Positions 16,816 through 25,422 of a stretch of DNA of 64,000 nucleotides are shown here, in pieces. The position numbers and the translations under genes are program-made. Each line of letters opens with the position of its first letter. Within the stretch, counting starts at the first letter, position 1. Under the pieces are notes generated by a model, which had not been told where the DNA came from, ran no database searches, and saw nothing but the letters and a program-made list of their open reading frames with translations. The stretch is from Methylocapsa sp. D3K7 (GTDB lineage Bacteria; Pseudomonadota; Alphaproteobacteria; Rhizobiales; Beijerinckiaceae), in the NCBI RefSeq assembly GCF_029855125.1, contig NZ_CP123229.1:3640501-3704500 (forward strand). The letters run 5' to 3'.

Positions 16816-18257
16816 AGACGTTCTCAAGGCGCTTTCGCCCAGACCATTTGGTCGGCCAGCTCACGATTTTGGTTTTGGTCGCCATTGTTCTGTTTCATGT
16901 AACGCTGACGGTTATGTTTCGATTACTGAACGCTGAACCGAAATTGCCTTTCATCGGACCAGCCGAACTTACAGCGAGTTATCTATTGGTGATCGATTTA
17001 GTGCCGGTCTCTGAGAGACAAGATCTTCTATCGGATTTGGCGCATGTAACGCCCTGGGCGACTTTCACGATTCAAGATGAGCGGCCCGACTCCGCCGGAC
17101 CGAACGAACAACTCCCAGAACTCGATATCTTACGCGCACATCTATGGCCGCAAGCGGATGTCTACATGGCCTCAACACCAAGCAAGAGCAATTCTAAGGC
17201 TATCGCGATCGCGCTGCGCAAGGGCGCTTATGCGTTGGTGTCGGTATCGCAATCTCAGCAGCCAGGGTTGTTGGGGATGCCGCCGCCGCCGAACGGATTT
17301 CCACCGGGAGAGGCTCCGTTTAACGGGTTACCAAAAGGACCGACGCCGGGATTATTCATTTTCATTGGCTCAGCTCTCTTCTTTTTTTTATGCGCGGCGA
17401 TCCTCACGATTTGGACGTCAAACACAGTCGTCTCGCCTCTGGTCAAATTAGCAGGGCGGGCCGAACGGCTCCCGAGTGAATCGAACGAACAGGATCTTAT
17501 CATCGAGGATGGGCCTCAAGAGGTTCGCGAACTCACGCGCGCGCTGAACAGAATGCAAGTTCGTATCTATACAATGATTGCCGCGCGAGCCCAGGTTCTT
17601 GCAGCTATCAGCCACGATCTGAGAACTATTATCACGAGAATGCGCTTGAGAGCGGAATTCATCGATGACGAGATATTGCGAACCAAGATGCTCCAGGACG
17701 TCGAACTGATGGACTCGATGCTTTACAAGAATTTGCAGCACCTTCGTCAGGCGAACAAGACACCTGAACAAAGTCTCATCGATCTCGACAGCGTCTTGCA
17801 AACAGTGTCGGATCAGTTCGTGGATCTCGGTCACGATGTGACCTATCGCGGCGGTGCACATCAAATGATTCGGGGATCGATCACCGACTTGCAGCGGGTC
17901 TTTAATAATCTTATCGAGAACGCCGTTACGTATGGGGAAAAGGTCGTCGTTGCTATCGAAGGGCCGTGGGCTGGCGTCGTTCAAATTGATGTAATGGATG
18001 AAGGGCCGGGAATTTCTACGCAGGACAAGGCGCGCGTCATCGAACCGTTTGTCCGGGGCCAACCCGCCCGCAATATGAATGAGCACGGTGGATTTGGCCT
18101 CGGACTATCGATCGTGAGGACACTCGTCGAAGAGGTCGGTGGCACGTTGGAATTGCTGGATCGTGAACCACACGGCTTAATCGCGCGCGTGATCCTACCG
18201 CGCGCTTTTGTGGGGGGCCGTGGCCCACATCCTTCAAAATCCACTTATTTGGATTGA
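16812..18257 (+). CDS. EnvZ-type sensor histidine kinase
   Basis: A 481-residue inner-membrane kinase. TM1 is at about residues 17-37. The periplasmic sensor region reaches ~170 and ends in an unusual proline/glycine-rich stretch (MPPPPNGFPPGEAPFNGLPKG). TM2 is at about 180-200, followed by a HAMP domain. The H-box AAISHDLRTIITRMR has its histidine near residue 267. The ATPase has NNLIENAVTYG (N), DEGPGIS (G1) and HGGFGLGLSIV (G2). All catalytic motifs are intact. Co-translated with the upstream OmpR-type regulator. The stimulus is unknown; a Spy-like neighbour suggests envelope stress. Confidence 0.93.
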   Translation: MKTFSRRFRPDHLVGQLTILVLVAIVLFHVTLTVMFRLLNAEPKLPFIGPAELTASYLLVIDLVPVSERQDLLSDLAHVTPWATFTIQDERPDSAGPNEQLPELDILRAHLWPQADVYMASTPSKSNSKAIAIALRKGAYALVSVSQSQQPGLLGMPPPPNGFPPGEAPFNGLPKGPTPGLFIFIGSALFFFLCAAILTIWTSNTVVSPLVKLAGRAERLPSESNEQDLIIEDGPQEVRELTRALNRMQVRIYTMIAARAQVLAAISHDLRTIITRMRLRAEFIDDEILRTKMLQDVELMDSMLYKNLQHLRQANKTPEQSLIDLDSVLQTVSDQFVDLGHDVTYRGGAHQMIRGSITDLQRVFNNLIENAVTYGEKVVVAIEGPWAGVVQIDVMDEGPGISTQDKARVIEPFVRGQPARNMNEHGGFGLGLSIVRTLVEEVGGTLELLDREPHGLIARVILPRAFVGGRGPHPSKSTYLD

Positions 18258-18495
18258 TCACGCGAGATCCGATGCTCACGCCTCCCCTCATTTTCAGATG
18301 GCCCGACGGCAAAGACCGGGAGTTCGGCGAGCATCCCGCCTCTGCGAGAGCCTCGTAGACACCAGCCTGATAGGAACCGAGCGCACCACCGCCTTGCGGC
18401 AGCAGGGCAATGCATTCGAAGGGAGGACGCCCGCGCGGCCGCTGATTCTTCAACCGAGCCGAGGGGCGATCCACGAGCTGAACATCGTCACGCAT
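18258..18495 (-). pseudogene. 5' fragment of a patatin-like phospholipase gene
   Basis: The minus-strand frame from ATG 18495 reads FECIALLPQGGGALGSYQAGVYEALAEAG. This is the oxyanion-hole segment of patatin-like (DUF3734-type) lipases. The following residues are not collinear with the family except for a short GVSIG (the nucleophile-elbow pattern) further on. The expected ~350 remaining residues are missing because the kinase gene begins immediately to the left. An IS5-family element sits upstream, so the gene was probably lost through local rearrangement. Confidence 0.7.
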
Positions 18496-18525
18496 GATTA
18501 ACTCCTATCATTGTCTTCTGGCTAG

Positions 18526-19367
18526 GGTCAGGACTCATTGATTGATCCAGAAGATGACGATTGCGGTGATGCAGATTGCTGACATGAAAGTATGGGCGCA
18601 TCGATCGTAGCGCGTGTGGATGCGCCGCCAGTCCTTGAGCCTGCCAAACATATTCTCGATTTTGTGACGCTGGCGATAGAGCGTGAGGTCATGTTCGATC
18701 GGTACTTTTCGATTGGATTTCGACGGAATGCACGCCGTGATGCCGCGCTCGGCGAGAGCCCGGCGGAACCAGTCGGCGTCATATCCCTTGTCGGCCAGGA
18801 GCTCCCTGGCGCGCGGCAACGCGGGAAGCATTGAAGCGGCGCCTTTGAAATCGCTCGTTTGGCCTTCGCTCAGCAGCATGATCAGCGGTCGCCCACGACC
18901 GTCGCACACAGCGTGCAGTTTCGAATTCAAGCCACCCTTGGTGCGGCCGATACATCTGGGAACAGGCCCTTTTTTAAAAGGCTGGCGGCGGTACGATGGG
19001 CCTTTAGATGGGTCGCGTCGATCATCAACCGGCACGGCCTGCCGCCCTTGCGAGCCAGCGCTGCGAAAATCTTATTGAAGACCCCGAGACGGCTCCAGCG
19101 CACGAACCGGTTGTAGATCGTCTTGTGCGGGCCGTAGCCGTGCGGCGCGTCTCGCCAGCGCACCCCGTTCCTGATGACGAAGACGATCCCGCTGACCACC
19201 CGACGGTCATCCACCCTCACGATCCCGTGCGACAGCGGAAAATACGGCCTGATACGGCGCATCTGCGCCTCGGAAAGCAAAAACAAATCATCCATGGCAA
19301 CGCCTCCTCGCGCCACCAATGAATCAAGCCGTGCGCGAGACCGCAAGGATATTAATGGGTCCTGAGC
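18526..19367 (-). mobile_element. IS5-family insertion sequence (842 bp)
   Basis: The terminal inverted repeats are GGTCAGGACTCATT on the left and GCTCAGGACCCATT (reverse complement) on the right. Both ends are flanked by CTAG (18522-18525 and 19368-19371), consistent with the target duplication of IS427-group elements. The length is typical. The two overlapping transposase frames inside look complete. Confidence 0.88.
18535..19295 (-). CDS. IS5-family transposase in two overlapping frames (programmed frameshift)
   Basis: The first frame (ATG 19295 to 18927) encodes the helix-turn-helix part: MDDLFLLSEAQMRRIRPYFP, VIRNGVRWRDAP, then the first catalytic aspartate in RLMIDATHLKAHRTA. The second frame (about 19035 to 18535) continues with RTKGGLNSKLHAVCDGRGRP, LLADKGYDADWFR (second Asp) and the C-terminal glutamate region RHKIENMFGRLKDWRR. 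The overlap near 18950-19030, in a lysine-rich AAAAAAGGG context, fits the usual translational frameshift of this group. Catalytic residues are present, so the element may be active. Confidence 0.88.
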
Positions 19368-19425
19368 CTAGTTCGCCGGCAGCTTAGTGAAGGTGGAGAC
19401 GGGAGTCGTTCCGAAGGCGCTCGCC

Positions 19426-19839
19426 TCACGCCGTGGTTCGATGCAAGCCGTCCAGGTCTGCCCTGCAGGCCACGCTGAACTTCAGGAGAGGATCGGGATC
19501 CAAGCTCTTGGTCAGCGCCTCGGTCGCGAGTTGTCGTAGCTCCACGCTTGGCTTCAGATAAATCTCGAGGATGGTCCTGAGCACGGCCTCCGCTGTAGCG
19601 ATGACATTGGCTGGAGCAAAGAATCGCATTCGGTTGATGAGTCCGATCAGGCGTTGCTCATCGCCGCTCAGTTCGAGTTCGTCTCGGGTGTAGGCGCGCA
19701 GAAGCAAATTCGACGCGTTCATAACGAAGTCCGCATAGATCGTCTCCCACTTCGTGATCTCCGCGACAACGCGCTGAAGTCGATCTTGACTGCGGTGTGT
19801 GTAAATGGCGGCGATCAACAGTGCCTGGCTGCGCGCCAA
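19426..19839 (-). CDS. Conserved-looking protein of unknown function, possibly N-terminally truncated
   Basis: 137 residues from TTG 19839. The sequence is helical and charged (QDRLQRVVAEITKWETIYADFVMNASNLLL; LSGDEQRLIGLINRMRFFAP; LRQLATEALTKSLDPD). An in-frame TAA lies two codons before the TTG and no ribosome site is visible, so the true N-terminus (perhaps a membrane segment, as in similar proteins) may have been lost. It follows the large signalling protein gene on the same strand by 22 bases. No function assigned. Confidence 0.5.
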   Translation of the reverse strand: MARSQALLIAAIYTHRSQDRLQRVVAEITKWETIYADFVMNASNLLLRAYTRDELELSGDEQRLIGLINRMRFFAPANVIATAEAVLRTILEIYLKPSVELRQLATEALTKSLDPDPLLKFSVACRADLDGLHRTTA

Positions 19840-19861
19840 AGTCGATTAATGCCGAGTCGAG

Positions 19862-22690
19862 CTAAGCGATCAGTAGACGTTCTAAACTCCGCTGGCGTTT
19901 CAAGTGAGAAGAACGCAGCAACCCCACGATTTCGCTCGCTGGTATCGGCTGGCTGAACAAATAGCCTTGCATTTCTGTGCAACCCGCCTGGCGCAGCCAT
20001 TCGAGTTGCACTTCCGTCTCAACGCCTTCGGCCGTCGTGGGAATGCAGAGGCTCAATCCGAGTTGAGCGATTGCCTGGACGATCGTCAAGCTTTCCCGGC
20101 CCTCGTCAAGATGGGAAACGAAAGAGCGGTCAATCTTGATTTTATCGAAGGGAAAGGCGCGCAGATAGCTCAAGCTAGAATAGCCAGTGCCGAAGTCATC
20201 CATGGAAATACTTACTCCGAGGGCACGCAATTTATGCAATGTGGCGAGGTTTAGCTTGCTTTCCTCCAGAAGAATCGATTCTGTGACTTCGAGTTCAAGG
20301 CGCGCCGCCGGCAGTCCCGCGCTTGCGAGCGCGGCGGAAACCACATGGGTCAAGTTGACGTTCTTGAACTGAACGGGCGAAAGATTTACGGCTACTTTCA
20401 AATCGTCGGGCCATGTCGCCGCGTCTGCGCAGGCTTGCCGCAGCACCCATTCGCCAAGCGGCACGATCAGGCCAATCTCCTCAGCGACCGGAATAAACTC
20501 CCCCGGAGCCACCATCCCGCGTGAGGGATGGTGCCACCGAAGCAGCGCCTCGAACCCGGAAATGCAGCCGGTCGCAAGGGTGACGAGAGGCTGATAATAG
20601 AGTTCGAATTCGCCGGCGAGGAGCGCCTTGCGCAAATCAAGTTCGAGCGTACGGCGGGCTCGCAGGCGGGCATCCATGTCCGGTTCGAAAAAGCGGAAGA
20701 TACGCCGTCCGTCCTCCTTGGCCCGATAGAGCGCCGTGTCGGCGTTCTTCAGGAGTTGATCGGGGGTGTCGCCATCGTCTGGGGCAAGCGCGATACCGCC
20801 GCTGGCTCCAATCACGATATTTTGGCCTTCAATATCATAAGGTTCGCTCATAAACTTCACGATGCGATCGGCCAAGGCGCTCGCTTCTTGCGCCCCGGTG
20901 AGGCCCAGTTGCAGGACCGCGAATTCATCGCCGCCAAATCGGGCCACCACGTCAGAGTCGCGCAAGCACGTACGGAGACGACTGGACACGACTTTCAAAA
21001 GCTTGTCGCCAATGGGGTGCCCCAACGTGTCGTTGACGTTCTTGAATTGATCGAGATCAACACAAATGACGGCGAGCTTTTCCCGATATCGGCGCACGCG
21101 CAATAGCGCTTCGTCCAGGCGCGCGTGAAACAATACCCGGTTCGGCAACTCTGTCAGCGCGTCGTGGTGCGCCATGTAAATGATCCGCTTTTCAGCCTGG
21201 CGCTTCTCCGTCACATCAATAACTGCAATAAGCTGAGCAGGCCGTTCGCAAAGCTTTGTGGTTCGCCAATAGGTGAGGACGTCGATCCGCGTCCCGTCCG
21301 CCTTGACATGTTGCCAAAGTTTGCTAGGGCCGCCGTCGTCTAAATCAGGTCTGTCCCGAATCGCGTTCCTGACATTGTCCCTATCCTCTTGCGGTAGTAA
21401 GTCGAGCAAGGTGAACGCTAGAAAGCACTCTTTATCATAACCGTAATGCGTGATCGCCGCGTCATTCACGGCCAAAAATTTCAAGTTCTCTGTGTCTAAG
21501 AGCAACATCGGGACGGGATTGGACTCGAACAGCAGTCTGAACGATTCTTCCGCATTAAAAGCGTCGGTCACATCCCTGTATGTCCCGGTCCAGTCGACCG
21601 CCACGCCATGTTGATCCAAAACCAATTCAGATTCGTGATGAATCCATCTAACCGCGCCCCCCGGCTGAACGATACGAATCCGGAGGGGAACGCGCGGCCT
21701 GTCAGATAGATCGCGCGCAGTAGCGGTTTGGAGAGCAAGTTCCTGCTTCTTATAGGCGGCGCGATCGTCAGGATGAATGAGATCGAGGAAAGCTTCCCCC
21801 ACGGGCGCGGGCAGGCTCGGATCGAGACCGAAGACCCGGTAGGTTTCGTCAGACCATGCGACGGCGCCAGTGCGCAAATTCCGTTCGATGCTGCCGGTAT
21901 GGGCGATCCGCTGAGCGCGCGCCAAATGATCCTCGCTGCGCTGGAGCCGCTCCGCCTCTTGCGCGGCCCTCGACGCCAAATGGTTATCCACGATCAAGCC
22001 CAGGACGCCGAGCCCGGCGAGGAGAGCCATTACCATAGCGATCGCGATGGCGAGCACGTTTGGGGCTATCGCAGAGCCAGGCACCGCGATAAGCGGATCT
22101 GGCACAAGAGTAACAGCCGCCATACCCGTGAAATGAAGTCCGCAAATCGCCAGAACAAGCAGCAACGCGGCCATGAGGCGGCCCGGCAAGGTCGGCCTCC
22201 ATAACAAGACACGCATCCCAGCGGCAGCACCAATCATGCTAATTGCGATCGACGCCAGGACATAGCTGAAGTCCCAGTGCTCTTGGGCGGGCGCCCTCAA
22301 CGCGGCCATACCTGTATAGTGCATCGCGGCGATGGCCACCCCGATTATGGCGCCGCCTAGCAGGGGAGCCGCATACCGGTACTTAACAAACATCCCGAGC
22401 CAGACGGACCCGATCACGACCACGAAAGAAATCGCGGTCAAACCGACATCGTAGCTTATGGGAAAACCCGGCTCGAAGGCCAACTCGGCAATGAAATGGG
22501 TCGACCACACGCCCGCGCCGAAGACCGTGGCCGCCACGAACAGCCACGAAAGGGACCGGCCCCTCTCTGCGTCATTGGTGCGAGTTAAAAGACTCACGGA
22601 TATCAAGCAAGCGGCAATGCAAATCAATCCCGCGAGGAAAACAAGCCAGAGATTATGTTGTTCGGTAAGACAGGCAAATATGCGGATCAT
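19862..22690 (-). CDS. MHYT-PAS-GGDEF-EAL cyclic-di-GMP signalling protein
   Basis: A 942-residue inner-membrane protein with GGAAGGGTC before the ATG. The N-terminal seven-helix MHYT sensor (residues ~1-240) includes AMHYTGMAAL and GLHFTGMAAV, the putative copper-binding histidines. Two PAS domains follow at ~270-500. The GGDEF domain (~515-680) keeps its active site ARFGGDEFAVL. The EAL domain (~690-935) keeps GFEALLRWHH, LEVTESIL and MDDFGTGYSSLSYL. Both catalytic domains look intact, so it could make and degrade c-di-GMP depending on signal. Standing alone next to an IS and a remnant, its output is likely motility or exopolysaccharide, which is inference. Confidence 0.93.
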   Translation of the reverse strand: MIRIFACLTEQHNLWLVFLAGLICIAACLISVSLLTRTNDAERGRSLSWLFVAATVFGAGVWSTHFIAELAFEPGFPISYDVGLTAISFVVVIGSVWLGMFVKYRYAAPLLGGAIIGVAIAAMHYTGMAALRAPAQEHWDFSYVLASIAISMIGAAAGMRVLLWRPTLPGRLMAALLLVLAICGLHFTGMAAVTLVPDPLIAVPGSAIAPNVLAIAIAMVMALLAGLGVLGLIVDNHLASRAAQEAERLQRSEDHLARAQRIAHTGSIERNLRTGAVAWSDETYRVFGLDPSLPAPVGEAFLDLIHPDDRAAYKKQELALQTATARDLSDRPRVPLRIRIVQPGGAVRWIHHESELVLDQHGVAVDWTGTYRDVTDAFNAEESFRLLFESNPVPMLLLDTENLKFLAVNDAAITHYGYDKECFLAFTLLDLLPQEDRDNVRNAIRDRPDLDDGGPSKLWQHVKADGTRIDVLTYWRTTKLCERPAQLIAVIDVTEKRQAEKRIIYMAHHDALTELPNRVLFHARLDEALLRVRRYREKLAVICVDLDQFKNVNDTLGHPIGDKLLKVVSSRLRTCLRDSDVVARFGGDEFAVLQLGLTGAQEASALADRIVKFMSEPYDIEGQNIVIGASGGIALAPDDGDTPDQLLKNADTALYRAKEDGRRIFRFFEPDMDARLRARRTLELDLRKALLAGEFELYYQPLVTLATGCISGFEALLRWHHPSRGMVAPGEFIPVAEEIGLIVPLGEWVLRQACADAATWPDDLKVAVNLSPVQFKNVNLTHVVSAALASAGLPAARLELEVTESILLEESKLNLATLHKLRALGVSISMDDFGTGYSSLSYLRAFPFDKIKIDRSFVSHLDEGRESLTIVQAIAQLGLSLCIPTTAEGVETEVQLEWLRQAGCTEMQGYLFSQPIPASEIVGLLRSSHLKRQRSLERLLIA

Positions 22691-22948
22691 TGATGACCCT
22701 TCCTCGGTTCGGATGATGGTTCTGGCGGCGCCAAACGCCGGATCAAGGAAATCGATTTAGACAAAGGATCAAGCGATCCGCGCGGACATCCGGTATTCAT
22801 CGCCCCGTTTCAGCAGAGAGATGTCGGAAGGTGGTTGCGTTTTGCTGTTACGACGTTGGTTTATGGCATCAAACCAAAAATTAACTAAATATGACTATAT
22901 TAAATGAATAAATAACATAAATTAATCATAAACACAATAATATCTTGA
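22691..22948. promoter_or_regulatory. AT-rich upstream region of the MHYT-GGDEF-EAL gene
   Basis: The stretch 22860-22945 is extremely AT-rich for this genome (runs such as AAATGAATAAATAACATAAA) and precedes the minus-strand signalling gene. It probably contains its promoter. It may also be DNA brought in with the IS6-type remnant to its right. No defined operator found. Confidence 0.4.
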
Positions 22949-23218
22949 GGCTCTGTCAAATTAAAAAATTTAGCTCGCTGCAATCCTACTGGCATATTGG
23001 ATTACACCGCGACGACAACTTCACGCCACGTTTGCATGGCTGATGCCCGGAAGACTCGGTGCGTTCTTGCTGAGGTGAGATGGCGTTGGACGTTGAAGAT
23101 GTTGTAGGTGGCTGCGTGGATCGAGAGAAATCGTTGCGCGGAGACACACTTCGTAAGGTCGCTTGCGGCGGGCGCGTGCCGGACAAATCCGCCATCCGCC
23201 GGCGGGTTTTAAATCACG
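22949..23218 (-). mobile_element. IS6-family element remnant (transposase 3' end)
   Basis: GGCTCTGTCAAATTA at 22949 resembles an IS6-family terminal repeat. The minus-strand frame ending at TAA 23002-23004 reads SAQRFLSIHAATYNIFNVQRHL, then ARTHRVFRASAMQTWREVVVAV. These are the hallmark C-terminal residues of IS6-family DDE transposases. The rest of the transposase, including all catalytic residues, and the other end are absent. Confidence 0.75.
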
Positions 23219-23229
23219 GTTACTCATTC

Positions 23230-23589
23230 TTAAAGTTGCGAGATGTCTTCGACGATGCTGTCGGCGAGCTTGCTTTCCATGAATGCGTATGACGCCTTCA
23301 GCTTGAGCCCTATTACCGTCGTGGCCCGGGTGCTGGCCAGCCATCGGACTTCGGCATTCAGAATTTCCAGCGTGACTGCCTCGGCTGCTTTTGCCGCCTC
23401 AAGCGCCTCGCGGGTCAAGATGCTTGGCTCGCGCAAATATGCGATCTGCGCCTCGTTGCGGCGCGCAAGAGCATTGTGGAACTCCTTCTCCGCTAAATCG
23501 ACCTGCTCGGTTAGGGCGAAAAGCTCGGCGTCCCGTTCGATTGCCTCAATCATTACGAGCCCGGGGCTCTCATTTTTCCCGTGGCGCAT
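23230..23589 (-). CDS. Small helical protein of unknown function (119 residues)
   Basis: The product is almost entirely helical and charged (MIEAIERDAELFALTEQVDLAEKEFHNALARRNEAQIAYL; LTREALEAAKAAEAVTLEILNAE), suggesting a coiled coil. The start may be ATG 23589 or the methionine of LVMIEAIERD thirteen codons in. No family recognised. It abuts the IS6 remnant, so it belongs to the accessory region. Codon pattern supports coding. Confidence 0.55.
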   Translation of the reverse strand: MRHGKNESPGLVMIEAIERDAELFALTEQVDLAEKEFHNALARRNEAQIAYLREPSILTREALEAAKAAEAVTLEILNAEVRWLASTRATTVIGLKLKASYAFMESKLADSIVEDISQL

Positions 23590-23765
23590 GATAGAGCCTT
23601 TCCCGTCGATCTTCGTTAGATTGGCGCCGAGCGCCTTCGTATTGCGTTTCCGTCCTCGGCAAACCGTGTCTCAAATTGTCTCGGCGTATCGCTTGCGGAA
23701 TGAAAATGCCGCGCGACGGCGAGGTCGCGCGGGTCAAATGCAGCGGAGCTGTAAGGAGGACGACG

Positions 23766-24212
23766 ATGCTCAAGATGGCTTTGGTTCTCGGTGGCATGCT
23801 CGCCCTGGCGGCACCATCTCAGGCCCAGATGAACTCGGCCGACCTGAAGTGGGGCCCCGCGCCACCCGTGTTCCCGGCTGGCGCTCAGATGGCGGTATTG
23901 TCGGGTGATCCCGGCAAGGCAGGGACGTTCGTAATCCGGCTGATGATACCGGCAGGCTACAAAATCCCCGCGCACCACCACCCGACGGACGAGTATTTGA
24001 CGGTGGTCTCGGGCGATTTCTCCTTGGGCATGGGCGACAAGCTTGACGAGACCAAGAGCGCCGATCTCACTGCCGGCGGCTTCGCGGAGGCGCCAGCGCA
24101 GATGAACCGCTTCGCCTGGACAAAGAGCGGGGCGGTGGTGCAAGTTTGGGCTGATGGCCCGTTCGCCATGACCTATGTGAACCCGGCCGACGATCCGACC
24201 CACCACCACTAG
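23766..24212 (+). CDS. Exported cupin-domain protein
   Basis: 148 residues. ATG 23766 follows TAAGGAGGACGACG. The signal peptide is LKMALVLGGMLALAAPSQAQ. A single cupin domain has the metal-binding motif AHHHPTDEYLTVVSGDF near residue 78. The second-half motif contains only an asparagine at the usual histidine position (APAQMNRFAW), so metal ligation may be reduced. The C-terminus is DDPTHHH. It lies within the mobile region between IS remnants. A role in small-molecule binding or detoxification is possible; the ligand is unknown. Confidence 0.8.
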   Translation: MLKMALVLGGMLALAAPSQAQMNSADLKWGPAPPVFPAGAQMAVLSGDPGKAGTFVIRLMIPAGYKIPAHHHPTDEYLTVVSGDFSLGMGDKLDETKSADLTAGGFAEAPAQMNRFAWTKSGAVVQVWADGPFAMTYVNPADDPTHHH

Positions 24213-24454
24213 CATGTGGACCCTGACCGCATCGAGTGTTCGGCGACTGCAGGTAGTGACGAGTCAACTGGCGCGTGCGGCTAAGAGCGGCCCGCTTTGA
24301 CAACTTGAGATAGCTGCTCGCCGACGCCAACATCGAGCGGGCGGCGGAGATCTGCGCTGCGGCACGGATGGTTAACGACGGTCAAGAGCGTACTCGTCCA
24401 GGACTGACAATACCCGCATTTTCGACGCGATCTATCTTCTCCTTCACCTCGACC
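24213..24454. other. Short non-coding stretch at the truncated IS3 junction
   Basis: No gene seen. This is where the IS3-family transposase frame loses homology (around 24455), so the segment marks a deletion or insertion breakpoint rather than the natural end of the IS. Confidence 0.4.
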
Positions 24455-25283
24455 TCAACCAATTACTTTTAGATAGGTGAAGTCGGTCTGCCAGAGCTGG
24501 TTTGGCGCCGTGGTCTTGTCCTTGAACTCATCGGCGGCCTTCATGACAATATAGGCGGAACTGGCGATTAGGTCGTGGTCCTTCAACAGGCGATAGACCG
24601 AGGCCTCCGAGACAAAATAGCTTTCCGAGTCGGTGAAGCGCGTCGCTAGCTCTCGTGGCGACAGCTCCGGTTCGTCTAGGGCCAATTGCACGATCTGGCC
24701 CCGCACATTGTCAGGAATTCTGTTCCAGACGCGGTCGGGCCTGGAAGATCGGTCTTCCAGGGCCTCTGGCCCGCCGGTCTGGCAAAGGTCACACCATCGA
24801 TAAAAGGTGGCGCGAGAGACGCCGAGTTTCTCCAGCGTCCGGCGCACCGGGAGATTCGATTGCTCGACCAGCCGGATGATCTCCAGTTTCTCGGAAGCCA
24901 GATATCTCATTCCTCGCTTTCCCCATCCGCGATCATGCTTTTTTTTGAGCAGGCGCAATTCCAGCGCCTGTTCGGCGACAACCTCCTTCAGCGCGCGGGC
25001 TTCCCGGCGCAGGTCCTTGACTTCGCCGCTGGCCGCCGCCCGCGCGGTGTCGCCCGCAAGGCGCCGCTTGCCAGCCTCCAGGAACTCCTTCGACCAGGTG
25101 TAATACAGACTCTCGGCGATGCCCTCGCGCCGGCAGAGTTCCGCGATGCTGTGTTCGCCGCGCAGGCCGTCCAGCACGATGCGGATCTTCTCCTCCGCCG
25201 AATACTGCTTGCGCGTCGCTCGGCGAATGTCCCTCACGATCCACTCGGAGGACGATTTGGGGGTTCCGGATTTCTGGATCATC
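24455..25283 (-). pseudogene. Truncated IS3-family transposase
   Basis: From ATG 25283 (preceded by GGAGTGGAG). The OrfA-like part has the helix-turn-helix RKQYSAEEKIRIVLDGLRGE and the leucine zipper EVVAEQALELRLLKKKHD. The OrfB part starts RYLASEKLEIIRLVEQ and ends at NQLWQTDFTYLKVIG, which contains the first catalytic aspartate. The second Asp, the Glu and about 120 further residues are missing. OrfA and OrfB are in one frame here. Cannot transpose unaided. Confidence 0.85.
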
Positions 25284-25367
25284 TCCACTCCTTGATGGTT
25301 ACGATGAGCCAGAAATCCTCCGTTCTTCAACCCGCCAAAACTGTCTCAGAGGCGCCGACGCCGGACA

Positions 25368-25414
25368 CTGCGATTTTGCACTACCAAAAGTATGTGCAGG
25401 AACCGGACGCTTAC
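25368..25414 (+). repeat. Orphan right end of an IS66-family element (direct repeat with 26996-27042)
   Basis: These 47 bases, CTGCGATTTTGCACTACC to GGACGCTTAC, are identical to the right end of the IS66 element at 26996-27042. Both copies are followed by the same AGCAACCC. The orphan copy is cut on its left by the IS3-family sequence, leaving only the outer end of a second IS66. Confidence 0.85.
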
Positions 25415-25422
25415 AGCAACCC

